A DNA stretch of 64,000 nt from Eucommia ulmoides (lineage: Eukaryota > Streptophyta > Magnoliopsida > Garryales > Eucommiaceae). The stretch is from NCBI GenBank assembly GCA_016647705.1, contig CM028327.1:7635726-7699725 (forward strand), written 5' to 3'. A program made the translations under genes and the position numbers. Numbering within the stretch: the first letter of the stretch is position 1; every line of letters starts with the position of its first letter. Positions 33,901-46,499 of the stretch are shown here, in pieces. The notes beneath the pieces are model-generated. The model saw nothing but the letters and a program-made list of their open reading frames with translations, was not told where the DNA came from and searched no databases.

Positions 33901-35914
33901 CCTCAAGGAGTTATCATCGAAATAATAAAGGCTATCCACCAATCTATCATTGCCAATCATCTTCCCCGAGCTCTAGTTTTGAAAGAAACATTGAGATTCA
34001 GAGAAAATGGCATGACAGTTCGAATCTCGCAATAGTTTACTTACAGATAAGAGGTTACAAGTAAGTTTAGGAACATGGAGGATCGTTTTTAGATTAATAC
34101 TATCTGAGATTGTTGTTTGGCCTTTTCCTATAATGGGTGAGAAACTACTGTCTGCAATTCTAATTCTTTCGTTACCAGAACACGGTGAATAGGTATTGAA
34201 AAGGTGATAAAAACTTGTCATATGATTAGAAGTACCTGAATCAATAATCCAAGGTGTTGAGTTTAAGAAACAAGAAAAGGCTCTAAAGTTACTACATGTT
34301 TGAGCTAAGGAAGCATTAGGAGTACCAAATGATGGATTGACAGTCAGCAGTTTCAGAAGTTGATCAATCTGCTCTTTGTTGAATGGAGTGGTGGCAGCTT
34401 CATGCGCGGAAGGATAGAATCGGTTAGATTTTTCTCCCGTTTTGTTGCTCTTCAAATTTGCCGGTTTCCCATGGATTTTTCAGCATGTTTCCTGTGTATG
34501 ACAGGGCTTGTTGCAGTAGTTGCACCATATACGAGGATGTTCCTCTGCTCGGCGTGGAAACCTTCTGGAGTGAGCATTAGCAGCAGCCAAAGCAGACTGG
34601 TCAATTAGAGCAACTATAGGACTGATAATTTGTGGCTTGTTGAGCATAATGTTCCGACGGGTCTCCTCCCTTCGGACCTCCGAAAAAACCTTATTAATTG
34701 AGTGAAAAGGCTGATGACCAATGATTCGTCCCCTAACTTCGTCAAGTTCCTGTTTCAGACCTGCCAAGAACTTAAAAACACGATCATCATCCACCAACTT
34801 CTTAGAGTGGCTATAATCCTCGGTTGAATGTCATTCATGATCATCGAACATATCCTGATCTTGCTATATTCTCTTCAATGAATTGAAATACTTGATGATA
34901 CTGTCTTCGCCTTGATGGATATCACGGAGTTTTAGAGTCAGCTCATATTTTTGAGATTGGTTTCCCAGATCAGAATACATTTAATTTACATTGTCTCAAA
35001 GTTCCTTCGCCGTAAGGAAGCATATGTAGTTGGACCTGATTTTCTCATCCATAGAGTTTACGAGCCACGTCATCACTATGGAGTTTTCAGCATCCCAAGT
35101 CATATGCGACGGATCTGTGATGGTGGGCTCCTTTGCATCACCGGTTAGATATCTCATTCGTCCTCGTCCACGGATGTACATTCGCATCGATTGAGACCAA
35201 CACAAAAAATTGGTTCCATTCAGACGAACATAGGTGATTTAGATGGAGTGGGATTCAGAAGAGAGATGCTTTGGTTCGGTAAGTTGGCTGGACCTTGGGA
35301 TGGATTCCGAGGTAACGTCGGACATGGTGAAGGCAAAAGAAAATATCGTCAGAGATTGAGAATCGTCGGGCTGGCCTGCAACGAGTAAATCTCGCGAAAC
35401 CAAGCTGCTTGATGCTGAGTTGACTTACAGAGAATCGCCTGAGTTGACTCACTAAGTTGACTCGGTTTCGTCGATTTCAAGCAAATCCGGCAGCGGTGGC
35501 GGTGGCTAGGGCTGCGAGTGTTCGTCGGTGGCTGCAATTGAACCTCATGAACTGCAATCGAGTTGTAATCGTAAGATCTATTTCGTACAAATCTCGCAAG
35601 GGCAAGTTCGTTGGCTGCTAAGGCTCCGGCGAGGCTATCGGCGGCGAATTGAGAACCGACGAGGCTTCATCGTCGGCGGCTATAGAGGACCGGCGAGGCT
35701 TCGTCAGTTGTAATGAGGGCTCTTCGTCGGCTGTAGGGGAGCTTTCGTTCGTCACCTGGCTGTAAGGAACGCCGGCGAACCTTCGTTGGCTGTTGTTAGA
35801 TGCCGGTGAACGTCGTCGCTGACTACAATGGCCAGAGGCGAATGTCGAAAGTTTGTAAAGGGCCAGCGGCAGCTGCAAAGGCTAGGGTTTTTTGTTTTAA
35901 CTCTGATGCTAAAT

Positions 35915-36079
35915 TGAAATTGAATAATCAATTGTGTGTCTTTCTAATTGTACAATTAGGCTATATATAGGAGTAATTAAGACTAAATAAGGAAATTAAC
36001 TACGACAGATAATATCTTCCTAATCTACGTATTTGACTTTTTCTATATACAAATAATAACAATATTGAATATTCCAACA
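35915..36079 (-). repeat. 5' LTR of the copia element
   Basis: 165 bp, same ends as its partner. The primer-binding-like ATCAGAG follows on the minus strand at about 35905. A TATATATAG stretch inside could be its old promoter. Confidence 0.9.
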
Positions 36080-37650
36080 CCTACCAAAATAAACACACCA
36101 ACGCTTATACCCAAAACTCGAAACACACACACACTTACACCCTGACCACGAATTTGGTTAAAAGTCAAACGTTATACTCAAAATAAGCAACAACTCTCAT
36201 CTTGAAAGAGACTGACACTGTTGCACATAGGAAAAAGATTGACGTCACTGTTAGGCTGGACTCCCAATTGCCTCTCTGCCGAAACTAGCAACAACTACTG
36301 CATATTTAGACCCCTTGATGAATGATAAACACGCCATCCTCCAAGGGTGAACTCTGTCAAAACCAGTCCGAACAATATTGTTGCAACCAATGATATACAC
36401 ATCTTACTGGGAAAGCCCCACGCAAGTAGAAAACAACAAGCCTACCAACAAAAACAACGCCAAGGCCAAAACTTGGCCCTGTAGAACCAGTATATGATGA
36501 CCAAATGCCTACTAGAAAAAGCCCCATGCAAGTAGAAAACAACAAGCCTACCAACAAAAACAACACCAAGGCCAAAACCTGCCCCTGTAGAACCAATATA
36601 CGATGACCATATGCCCACTAGAAAATTGCCAAAACTCTCCATTTTTTGAATGTGGCCATTCAAAATAGGATGTCCAAGATTCCAAAAACGAAACCCATAT
36701 GAAAAAATAATAACAAAGAAAAGAGTACCGAAACACAACAAACCCACCAATAATCAAAAATCGTATTTGACCCAAGCACCCTATTATGCCACTCTTGGAA
36801 GCTCAACCAACCCTACCCTCCCAAAAAAATCATTAGCGGTGGACAAATCAATGAGATTGTCCATCTCCTAAATTTTCATTCTTTGTAAACCATTTCAGAT
36901 AGTTTCTCTCTTAAATCCATTTCATTAAGATTTATCGCATGTCAAAATTCTTTCCCGACCTCTATCACTTACTCAGTCTTTGGAAAATGATCTTAACGCA
37001 ATTGATGATTTCCCCATCGGAAGTGAAAATATCACAAATGAGATCATTATAATTTATTTTACCAATGTTCGCTTTTCAATTTTTTACTAAACTCTTGATT
37101 TTGTTACAAATGATACTGGCCAATTCACTTTTATTTGCGAGAGAGAAGGAACCACCTTGTGATCAAGAAGGTTCTATGGCAATACCTTTACCACACTCAC
37201 AAGTTGCTACTCCCTCAGAACTAAACCATTTTATCAAATGATCGGTTGTAGATCATATATCCCTCTTCTTTTGCATCCCAATTATCCTTAACCTTTATTC
37301 TCTGTGCGTTGTACTATCACACAAGCTATATATGTTCCCCCTTAAAACCCACCATCTCCAATAACACCATCTTCATTTTGATCAGGTAACACAACGCCCA
37401 AACACACTTTCTCTTTTTTCCTCCACACAAAGATTATTCCTAGAGAGGATAAGAAGACACAAACCAACTTATTGCTTGTGGGCAATCCAAAGTGGCAACG
37501 TGCCAATGAGGAGGTCAACGTCAAGTTCCCAGACTCGGTCACCTACAGGTCGACTTTTGATGAATGAGGGCTTGACAGTTTTGAGTGGTCTGTGCAAGCA
37601 AATTGATCTCCGATATGGGTACCAGGTCTCCACGTGACAACTTCTAATAC
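36080..37650. other. Intergenic with a 106-bp tandem duplication; no gene recognised
   Basis: GTAGAAAACAACAAGCCTAC begins two tandem copies at 36426 and 36532, so the period is 106 bp. Translated on the minus strand they give a repeated WSSYxGSTGxxFGLGVVFVG-like peptide, but no conserved family is seen. The rest, to 37650, is moderately GC-rich without a credible frame; short minus-strand frames near 37342-37654 match nothing I know. Confidence 0.4.
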
Positions 37651-38750
37651 ACACGTATGTTTTTTTTTTTTTTAAGTGGATTTATTTTTTGTTAGTCGTG
37701 GTCATATTTGTTATTTTCTTAAAACTCACTAAATATTTAAGTAGCACACATATTGTTAAAATTTAAATAAAAATTATACATGTCAATTAAATACTCATTT
37801 TTTCATATTTATAATGAAATTATAGTTATTTAACTTTTTAAATCTCAATTTTGATTTTTTTTAGTGAGATAAATGTAATAATTATTTAAAAATATAAAAA
37901 TTAAGAAAAAAAATAGAACGTCAATAAATTTTTGTAATTACACCTTAATATATCTTTTTTTAGTGATATCAAGTTATTATTTATTTTTAAAAAATTAAAA
38001 AAACTAAATAAATAAAAAAGGAAAATATATATATACACACACACGGGTATAATCCATGCCTGAAAGCAAGGGTTTTAATTTATTTTTTGTAATATAAAAA
38101 ATGATATAGTTTAGCAAAAAAAATTGACATAACCCCCTTTTTTTTTTTTTATCACGTTCACAAATTATCAACTCCTCATTTGTAATGAACACATAAAAAA
38201 CAAGCAACACAAATAAACATGATCAATAAAAAATTTAAAATATTTTCAAAGTGAACACAACCAATAATTAATGTACAAAATCATTGAACATAATCTCCTT
38301 TATTTATATGACATTCGAATTTCTCATCTAATGTTTTATAATATGATAATAACAAACACAACCAATAAAAATCAAGCAAGACAATAACTAACATAATTAT
38401 ATCATAAACAATTATTTTTTAGTTTATGATAATACTATAATCTACAATATGAACTTTAACAATACGACATAATAATCTATTTTCATACATTATAAATTTA
38501 GTATTATAAGTTCACCACCTAAGACACTAAAATCCACCACCTAGGGCAACTAAAATTTATCTTAATTATAGAATGTCAATCCATAAATTCTCTCTATTTG
38601 TCTTCAATATTTGAAATGACACATGTTTGTATATCATTTAATAAAAAGCAATCGCAATAATTAATTTAGTATAAAAAAAGGCATAATTTAGCATGAAAAA
38701 AAAAATTAAATAAAAAAAGAAAAGAAAAAAAAAATATATATATATATATA
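37651..38750. other. AT-rich intergenic, nothing seen
   Basis: Very AT-rich, with poly-A and TA runs. No repeat family, RNA gene or coding frame was recognised. Confidence 0.5.
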
Positions 38751-38754
38751 TATT

Positions 38755-39130
38755 GTGTATCTTTGACATGACAGCATAGATTCTATTCTACTATTGGATG
38801 TAAAAGCCCATTCTCTGCAATGTCCTCCCCAAAACGAATCTCAGCCGTACATCACAGATCTCACGATGCGCAGAGATTTACGTCCAATAATTTGACACGT
38901 GTCACCGTACAGTAGCTCAATGCACACGAATTAACTTAGCGTAACCCGAAGGATGCTGACGTGGACTAAATTTTGAAGCAGAAACCGACACATCATTGTA
39001 ATGGACCCCACTAACTGACGGAGGCAATAGTCTCCACGTGTCGTGTCAACAGTGTTCCATGTGGTTTATTGGTCAACGGTAGGTCGTAGAATCCGGCGAC
39101 GTGTTTCCTCGGATCGTATTGTATGCGCTC
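38755..39130. promoter_or_regulatory. GC-richer island with clustered ACGTG (G-box/ABRE) cores
   Basis: A 370-bp island stands out from AT-rich flanks. It holds the palindromic G-box GACACGTGTC (38894-38903), GACGTGG (38958-38964), CCACGTGTCG (39034-39043) and GACGTGT (39098-39104), plus TTGAC/GTCAA W-box-like cores near 38892, 39042 and 39071. Clustered ACGTG cores are typical of abscisic-acid or light-responsive plant promoters. No gene follows within 5 kb on either side. It may be the promoter remnant of a lost gene, a distant enhancer, or part of an unknown transposon. Confidence 0.35.
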
Positions 39131-39184
39131 CTCCCAGTTTAAAAATCTTTTTTTTCTTTTTTTTTAAAGGAGAAATCTTTTAGC

Positions 39185-40165
39185 GGTTGTACTTTTAATT
39201 TGAACACATTAAACGTCGAAATATCTAAATCGTGTCAAGTTAATACAAATCGATAATTCCATGTCAGTAAAACAAAAACTAAATAATAGGACAACTTTTT
39301 TTAAAACAATTTATAAAAGTGTCATTTTAAATTCTTATTGAAATACTCAATCATAATGTTCTTATAATATTTATTTAATAGGACACATTTTTAAAAATAT
39401 ATAATAAAAAATGAAAAATTATCCTAATAAATATAAAATAATGCGACCAAATAATTGTCCTTATTGGGACAAGTTTTTATGAGATAACTTTTAGAGTGTT
39501 TTTGGTTAAAGGTGAAAAGGAAAAAGAAAATGAAAATGGAGGTGAAATAACTTTTTTTTTTTTTTTTTTTTCCTCTTAGTGTGTTTGGTTGGAGGTAAAA
39601 AAATAAATTAAAAATGAAAATGGAGGTGAAATGACCCATTCCCCCCCAAAATTTGGGGTGAAAATGAAAAGAGGGTGAAGAAAAAAGTCAAAATTATCAT
39701 TTTGTCACTTTATTTTATATAACAAATACCCATTTCATTTGTACTAAGGGTAAAATAGTAAATGAAGAAAAAATATATATTTTTTTTTAATACACACAAA
39801 ATATTATTTTTCCTCCTTCTATATCTCTCCAGCCAAACATACTAATGAAAATGATTTCCCCTCTACAAAGGATAATTTTTTATTTTTTTTTTCATTTCTC
39901 TTTTCCTTTTTCTTTTCTACTCTTCCAACCAAACATATTCTAAATTATTTCAATACTTCCATGTGTTTCAAAATAATATATATTAGGATAGATTTAGTGT
40001 CTTTAAAATTGAATTTTGTTATAGCGTTGGTGAATTATGTCATAAAAATTAACGGAAGAACTAATTTGGCAAGATTTGATTTGGGATTTAATGTGTTCAA
40101 ATTGAAAGGAAATAGACTAAAGTGATTTTTTTTTTAAACTTTAAGGGTGCAAAGTGAAAAAAGCT
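39185..40165. mobile_element. MITE family A copy 3, split by a second insertion
   Basis: The left part (about 39185-39280: AATTTGAACACATTAAACG, then AAATCGTGTCAAGTTAATAC) and the right part (about 39995-40165: AGGGTGCAAAGTG, preceded by TTTAATGTGTTCAAATTGAA) together make one copy of the family. Between them is about 700 bp. It includes a C/A-rich hAT-like MITE at about 39490-39945, with GTGTTTTTGGTTAAAGGTGA at one end and CTTCCAACCAAACATATTC at the other. So one MITE sits inside another. Confidence 0.5.
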
Positions 40166-40179
40166 CTCATATATATATA

Positions 40180-41600
40180 TATAAGGCCCGTTTGGTTGTC
40201 CATAAATTAAAAAAGTTATACAATTTTTTCAATCAGTCAATTTATGAATTTATATATTTAGTATCTGGTTGTAAGTATAAAAAATATTTAAATTAACTAA
40301 TTAATAACGTGAATTCTAGTTTAGATATTATTTTCTTGATAATTGCAGTATAATATAATTTAACATTTTAATTAAAGTAAAATAATTGTACATCTTTTGT
40401 TTAAACAAAAAATATCTAAATTTAATTAAATCATAAATAATAAAAATTGATTGATAAAAAATAAAATAATTCATAATATATGATAATCTCCTTGTTATAA
40501 TTAATTTGATTAGTTAGGCAATAGATTTAGTGCCCTTATTATAATTAATTTGATTATTATATATTTTCAAAAATTAACATTAAAACATAACAATTTTTTA
40601 AAATTATTATTATAAGGTAAGGTGTGTCCATGTTAGTTTACGCACACCTCGACTAATCACGTCTCTAGTCAATCTTAGGACACTCTTTCTCTCGTCGGAC
40701 TGGTATATTTTAGAACAAAATTCAATATTTAAATCCTGAAATGATCTTCAAGAGAGTCAAATTTTTTTGTAAGGTGTGTCAAGATCAATTTACGCATCTT
40801 GACTAATTATCTCACTGAATGATCTTAAAGTATAGTCTCTAATATCAATTTGGTATAATCATAATTAAATTCAATATTTGAAGGAAAAAAATAACAATAC
40901 AACGATTTTACCAATACAGCCATTGAAGTTATAAGTTCTGCATGAAAAAATTACAAGTTTTCCCCTAAACTTATAATTTATAACTTTTCGAAAAAACTTG
41001 TAATTTATTTAAGACGATCTTGTAACTTCAATGACTGTAATACATGTTTTAAGTGACTCTTTCTTGGTCAAATGCATCAAATCTCTCTCTCGTCGCTCTC
41101 TAGATGTGTCTCTCTCGCTCTAGAATTTCTCTAGTCAAAGTCCTAAGTCTCAAGTAGGAAGTACTTGGAGTGTCATAATCTTTTTTTCCCCTAAATTCAG
41201 GAGACACCTTAAAATTCTAAGACAAAAGTGTGTGCATGTTTTTGAAGAATGTGCAAAATTCCAACCTTGACCCCACCCCCACCCTCCCACCCCACTCTTC
41301 TTTTTCCAGTCTAAAACAAAAAACTTTTTTTAGAGAGAGAGAGGCCCCCACTTTCACCTTCAAAAACCATCCATTTTAAGGAACTTCACATGGGGTCTAA
41401 CCACTTTATGGGAAATGTTTCATATAATGTGAGTGATTTTCACATCTTTTCATATGAATGATGAGCTGCCCTCTTGACTGATGACCCTTCATCCTTTTCA
41501 AACCCTAAATTTTATGTCCTAAAAATCCTCATATATTACAATATAATCACATCATTAGTCTATCCATTATTAGCAATATATATATTCTCTCTTTCTAAAT
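40180..41600. other. AT-rich intergenic, one MITE end and a pyrimidine-rich patch
   Basis: AAGGCCCGTTTGGTTGTCCA at about 40180 is a hAT-MITE-like end; the matching far end was not located. An AGGTGTGTC...TTTACGCA pair at about 40620 and 40770 looks like a short duplication. From 41230 to 41480 there is a more GC-rich stretch with CCACCCCCACCC and a GA repeat. No gene or microRNA stem was recognised. Confidence 0.35.
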
Positions 41601-41615
41601 TTAGGAAAAATTTAC

Positions 41616-42412
41616 TAACTAGGGTTTATGTTTGTTTGCATAAGGTGTATTTGAGTTTTTTTTTTTTACCTGACTTATATATTTTGGTTACTATCGATCG
41701 ATATGTGATTATTTGTTTACAAAATAAAAAAAATAAAATCAATTAGGGTTTTTGTATGTTGTATTAGGTGTATTTGAGTTTTTTTTTACTCCACTGATAC
41801 TGACTCGTGATTTATATATTTCACGTAATTATTTATGAATTTTATTTATTTTTTCAATATTAGGGTTTTTGTGTATTTTATTTATTTTTTACTCCATTGA
41901 TACAAACTCACAACTTGTATATTTCACGTAATTATTTTTGATTTTTTTTTTCAATTAGGGTTTTTGTTTGTTTGTATAAGGTGTATTTGAGTTTTTTTTT
42001 TTACTCCAGTGGTTTAGACTCATAAACTTTTATATTTCACATAATTATTTTTAAATTTTACCATTTTTGTTCGAAACGAGTTTTTGCTTTGCATTTTTTT
42101 TACTCTGTTGATATAGACCCATAACTTGTATATTTCATGCAATTATTTGTGAGTTTTACCATTTTTTCTGTTCAATTAGGATTTCTGTTTGCTTGCATTA
42201 CGTGCATTTTTTAGTTTTTTTTATATGCCACTGATACGAACTTAGAACTTGTATATTTTGTGTAATTATTTGTGAATTTTCTCATTTTCAATTAGGGTTT
42301 TTGTTTGTTTTCATCCGGCCTATTCGACTTTTGTTTTTTACTCCACTAATATAGACTCTCAACTTGTATATTTCATGTAATTATTTGTATTTTTTTTTCA
42401 ATTAGGGTTTCT
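41616..42412. repeat. Minisatellite, about 7 units of 110-120 bp
   Basis: Each unit reads AATTAGGGTTTTTGTTTGTT, a TAAGGTGTATTTGAG segment, a T run, ACTCCACTGATA, GACTCACAACTTGTATATTT and CACGTAATTATTTGTGA. Units are clearly diverged, so the array is not young. Each contains AGGGTTT, the telomere-repeat core, once per unit; this is probably chance. Non-coding. Confidence 0.65.
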
Positions 42413-43715
42413 ATTTAAAGCTCAAATAGTTAATTAAATAGTGATTTTTCTTAATTAATTATCTTATTAATTCTCTTAATATTTTATTTTAATTTTTTAT
42501 TTTTATATATATAAACACTTGTAATGGAGTAGTCAATGGTCATGCATTATTTATACCTAAAAGAAGAGAGCCTTATCATGTTAAATTAATATTTGATCTC
42601 TCATTTTTATTCCTACCATTTTAATATTTTATGTTTATACATTAACATGATCCCTTACCATACAAGCAATTGATGAGTGTAAAAAGAGTTTTTTGGAGTG
42701 CCAATAGCATTTCCCCTATACATATATAATGTAGGGTTAGTGCCTAGTGGCATTCTGTGTATGCACGGTTTCACTGAATTGCACTTCATACTCTTACGGT
42801 ATTTTCGTCATCACTTATCTCTTGTGATTTGAACTTAAGTATAACAATTATATATATTTTTTTAAAAGTTAACAAATTTGAAAAAGTCAAAATTAATAAA
42901 TTATTTATAACTGACATTTATACCCTCTTGTTGGGTTAGATCGGATAATATCCACTTGCCTTTTTTCTCCTGTGTCTATTGTTTATCCTGATCGAAACGG
43001 GTCGGGTAGAAAAAAAATAAAAATTAGTATGCAAAATTCTATTGATTATTTAATTGTTACATTTAAATCTTAATTAAAAGAGATAAGTGATGACGAAAAT
43101 ACGACAAGAATGTAAATTACAATTCGATCCCAAGTACTATTAAACCCTATAATTTATAAATTCAAATTTAGAAATATATATTTTAGGAAAAAAACAATTT
43201 TTTTTCCATCCAAAGTCCAAAAGCAAACACCATTAAGAGACAAGCATTGGGGAATTTTAAAAATAATAGAGACAAGAAAAGAGGTTGACCCATTACATAT
43301 ATCTGATATTATTATTTATGTTGTTCCCAATGCCACTTGGGCATGTGAACTCATATTTAATTTACAGAATTATTTAATTTTAATTTAAAATAAATTCAAT
43401 AATTATAATATTTGTATTTCAAAATTTAATATCACAATAAAAGTCTATTTTTTTTACATAATAATTTTTTTAATAAAAAATAAATATAAATTATTAAACT
43501 TGGTGCCCCCCATATGTTTAAACTTTTTATTGCCCTTTTGACTATAACCTTTTTATAGTTACTTTATATATATATATATATAGGGATATAAAAATTGATA
43601 CATGTGTAACACTAATGAAATTACAACTTTATCCTTGGATCATTATTGAAGCCTATGGTAATGACAAAGCAAAGTCTAAGTTAAAATTTTAATCACCTAG
43701 TATAATGGAAAAAAA
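42413..43715. other. AT-rich intergenic, nothing seen
   Basis: Poly-T, TA repeats and unremarkable AT-rich DNA. No coding frame, RNA gene or clear repeat family. Confidence 0.45.
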
Positions 43716-43717
43716 TA

Positions 43718-44272
43718 CACATTTTGTCCCTAAAGTTTGGGATTAATCGTATTAGCTCACTAATTTTTCATTTGTCTCGATTGATTTCTAAACTTTCTAA
43801 TTCACTATAATCAGCTGGTTCGTTCGTTATCAATAAAAATACGACCGAAATCTCATTACGATTAGCTAAGCCAATAAATCAATTAGGAAGTTTAGAGAAT
43901 TAATTGAGATAGGTTTTTGCACTTTGTACCCCTGAAGTTCGGGAGAAATTTCACTTCAACCCTTGTTCTCTCAATTTGAATACATTAAATCTTTAAGTAT
44001 CCAAATCGTGTTAAATCAATCCAAATGGATAACTCCATTATTTTTTTATGACAGAAATCAACCACTGGTCAAACGCGAAATCATTCACATGGGAGAATTC
44101 CGTCACAAGGACTGATTTGACACGATTTTGATACTTCAGGATTTAATGTGTTTAAATTGAAAGAACAGGGGCTAAAATAGTATTTCCCTGAAACTTCAAG
44201 GGTGCAAAGTGCAAAAATCGCGGACTGATTTGCTTTGATTAGAATCAAATTTTGGGGCTAATTGTGTAATTA
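43718..44272. mobile_element. MITE with MITE family A copy 4 nested inside
   Basis: The outer element has ends ACACATTTTGTCCCTAAAGT on the left and, read backwards, ACACAATTAGCCCCAAAATT on the right. Family A copy 4 (43913-44219) interrupts it with TTTTTGCACTTTGTACCCCTG and, read backwards, TTTTTGCACTTTGCACCC. Taking the inner copy out leaves about 240 bp of outer element. Both are non-coding. Confidence 0.5.
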
Positions 44273-45190
44273 TCTCTAGATTAATTGGTTTAATTGGAGA
44301 TAAACAACATAACTACTCCCTTTGAAAAATCATGAAGGAGACAAAGAGATAGAAGAAAAAAAAAATTAATTTAATTTGCATGGAACATGGGCATACATGT
44401 GCTTCATAATTTTTTTAATTATAAATAAATAATATTAATTGCCTTCAAATTCAAATATTTGAGTCTCTCTAGGAATATATATATGGATTATTGTTAATCC
44501 TACTCTTCATCCTACCAACCATTCAATCTTTGTTTCTATGTTGTATTTCTTTCATTACCAAGGGATTTAAATTACACTTTTCACCTTTAAGTCTTGATTA
44601 AATTGCACTTAGCATTTTAGTATTTGGATTTTATCAAATTAATATCACATATTTGTGTTTAATTGTCAATTTTGACTAATAAAAATAAATGTTATGCCCA
44701 AGATTGAAATATTTTGGCGTCCACCCGAACAAATGTAAGCGATTTCGCTTCTAAATTAATCAAATTTGGTCATAGCAGGTGTAAAATGTAAGTTAATTTT
44801 ACTGACATTTTTTGATGGCCAATAAAATTTATATACTAAATAATTACCTTTCGTTAAGGTTACGATTGATTTGAGGAGAATTGATGGATGAAATTGAATT
44901 ATAATTTTTGGGGGGGAGAAATTCCTTTCGAAAATTTTGACACCCAACTAAGTTAAATTATATTTTGCACCCTTTAAAATTTATATTTAGATTTTATTGA
45001 TATTTTTTTTATATATAATTTACTATATTTTTACACTCGTGAATTAAAAAATCATTATAGTACTTTTAGGTACGAGAAATCCCTAGTTCAATTAAAAAAA
45101 AGTTTTTATTTCAATGTTTTTTTAGACTAAATGCTCAATTTGGCGCACAATTTGTAAATCTCAAATTGCCATTTGGGTAAAATTGAAAAT
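44273..45190. other. AT-rich intergenic, nothing seen
   Basis: Low-complexity AT-rich DNA with a short G run near 44911. The only frames are short and low-complexity. Confidence 0.4.
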
Positions 45191-45204
45191 TCTAAATCAA
45201 TATA

Positions 45205-45940
45205 TGATGAGAGGTATTTCCACCGACCACCGTGGACCGTTCACGACCCTACATGTGGTAGGGTGGGGTCCTCGAGGACGACTGTCTAACTAGTCAGCGT
45301 CCACCATACGTGTTGACTATACCTTCTGGGACCTTTGGCCCCCAACCACATAACAAGGGGCACCTAATGAGCTCAATTAGGGTGTCGTTAACCTCCCATG
45401 TGACGAACACCGTCTAATGACCAAAGCTGAGGGTTTCACCGTAGCAAGCTCTGGTCTGGACTCTACCCAACGTCTACCAACCAGAGCTGTCAAGTCACCA
45501 AATCGAGCTCCTGCAGGTCCGTGGACTGAGCCTAATCTCTAGATCCTTGCGAGTTAACTCATAGGCTCCACTTGGTGGAACGAATTTCAAGGCCCACGTG
45601 CCCAAGACATGCCACGCACTTTTTTATCGTCACGCGTCGGATTACAGTAATTAACCACACTCAGGGCCCTAATTTGGCGAGGCTAATCTAACTCTGCTCC
45701 TATAAATAGTAAGATATTAAATGCTCCATGTAATGCTAAGTATTTCCATTTAAACCAAACATCTACTCTTTTCTTCCGACCTGTTACTCTCAAGCCGAAG
45801 GAACTTTGCTGGGCACACTCCAGTGGGTTTTTATGCATGTACAACTTGTACATTGAGTACTAAAGACTTTTGACTGTTTAGTGAACACCAATCACCGAGC
45901 ACGCGAGCTGCACCTCCGCAAAGAAAATCTATTTGGCTTC
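45205..45940 (+). mobile_element. Probable gypsy-type LTR fragment in plus orientation
   Basis: An abrupt change to about 50 percent GC. The block has a TATA-like CTCCTATAAATAGTAAG at about 45700, a downstream leader-like region, and a TTTGGCTTCTGTTGG sequence at the right edge that loosely resembles a gypsy primer site. This is how U3, R and U5 of a plus-strand LTR would look. It does not match the LTRs of the adjoining Tat element, which runs the other way. It may be a remnant of a second element next to or partly replaced by it. Family uncertain. Confidence 0.35.
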
Positions 45941-46360
45941 TGTTGGTGTCGAAAATTGGTCCGACCAACAGTATGATCCACACACTCTTAGATCAGGGAG
46001 AATTGGGGGTATTACGACTGAACTTCCTCACGTGCTGCAGCCGAGTCTTCTTTTCCTTTCGTGCTCCTAGCCGTTGTTCGGGCCGAACTCTAATCTGTCA
46101 CATGTATACGAGACAGGCTGAGTTTTTCTCAACGTGTCCTCTGTGGCGTGAGAGTAAGAGCTCGGGGTAGAAATATAGATCAGAGAGTTACCGTTACCTC
46201 GACTTGTCTAAGCGACCTAAGGCGAAGTTTCTCTCTCTAGAATGGTTTTCTCGTCCCCCAAAAGTATTAGGGAAACCCAATATTTATAGGCGGAAGCGCG
46301 ATTAGCGTAAAGAAGATTAAGACCTTAAGCTCAGATTACCGGTAAGCAATCAGGCACGTG
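45941..46360 (-). repeat. 3' LTR of the Tat-like element, partial match
   Basis: Matches the right LTR from TGTTGGTGTCGAAAATTGGT through a TATTTATAGGCGGAAGCG region (on the minus strand a TATAAATA box) to GATTACCGGTAAGCA. It then diverges completely. The right LTR has an extra 40-bp segment near 55437-55477. The part that differs is U3. Confidence 0.75.
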
Positions 46361-46499
46361 GACGACACGACGGATTAAAGCTATGCGCTCCTGGGGCAGA
46401 TGACCGAGCATGCGACCCACCCGTGGGGTTCATCGTGGTCTACGACCAGTAATTGTAGGCCAGGCTACGATTTTTCATCCATCCCTGGGTAAGGAAAGT

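Larger units (their letters stand above)
30766..36079 (-). mobile_element. Ty1/copia LTR retrotransposon, fossil
   Basis: A 5.3-kb element with both LTRs. On the minus strand the order is gag, protease, integrase, reverse transcriptase, RNase H, the copia order. Recognised parts: gag with a zinc knuckle (about 34440-35205), protease (near 34240), integrase (about 32580-33900), reverse transcriptase (about 31600-32560) and RNase H (30938-31594). Each LTR is 165 bp (30766-30930 and 35915-36079) with TG...CA ends. A GCTTGAGAGGGAGTG polypurine tract and a CATCAGAG initiator-Met-type primer site adjoin them. The coding region has more than five breaks and is dead. The LTRs differ at 8 of 165 sites, suggesting an age of roughly 2-4 million years at commonly used plant rates. 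No target duplication was seen. Confidence 0.92.

Noticed and set aside
34360-35713. Several plus-strand frames over the copia gag region
   Set aside because: They mirror the minus-strand gag-pol frames and have no recognisable domain.
41380-41500. Possible microRNA precursor (GAGCTGCCCTCTTGACTGATGA resembles conserved microRNA pieces)
   Set aside because: No matching complementary arm was found nearby, and the sequence does not equal any conserved plant microRNA I know.
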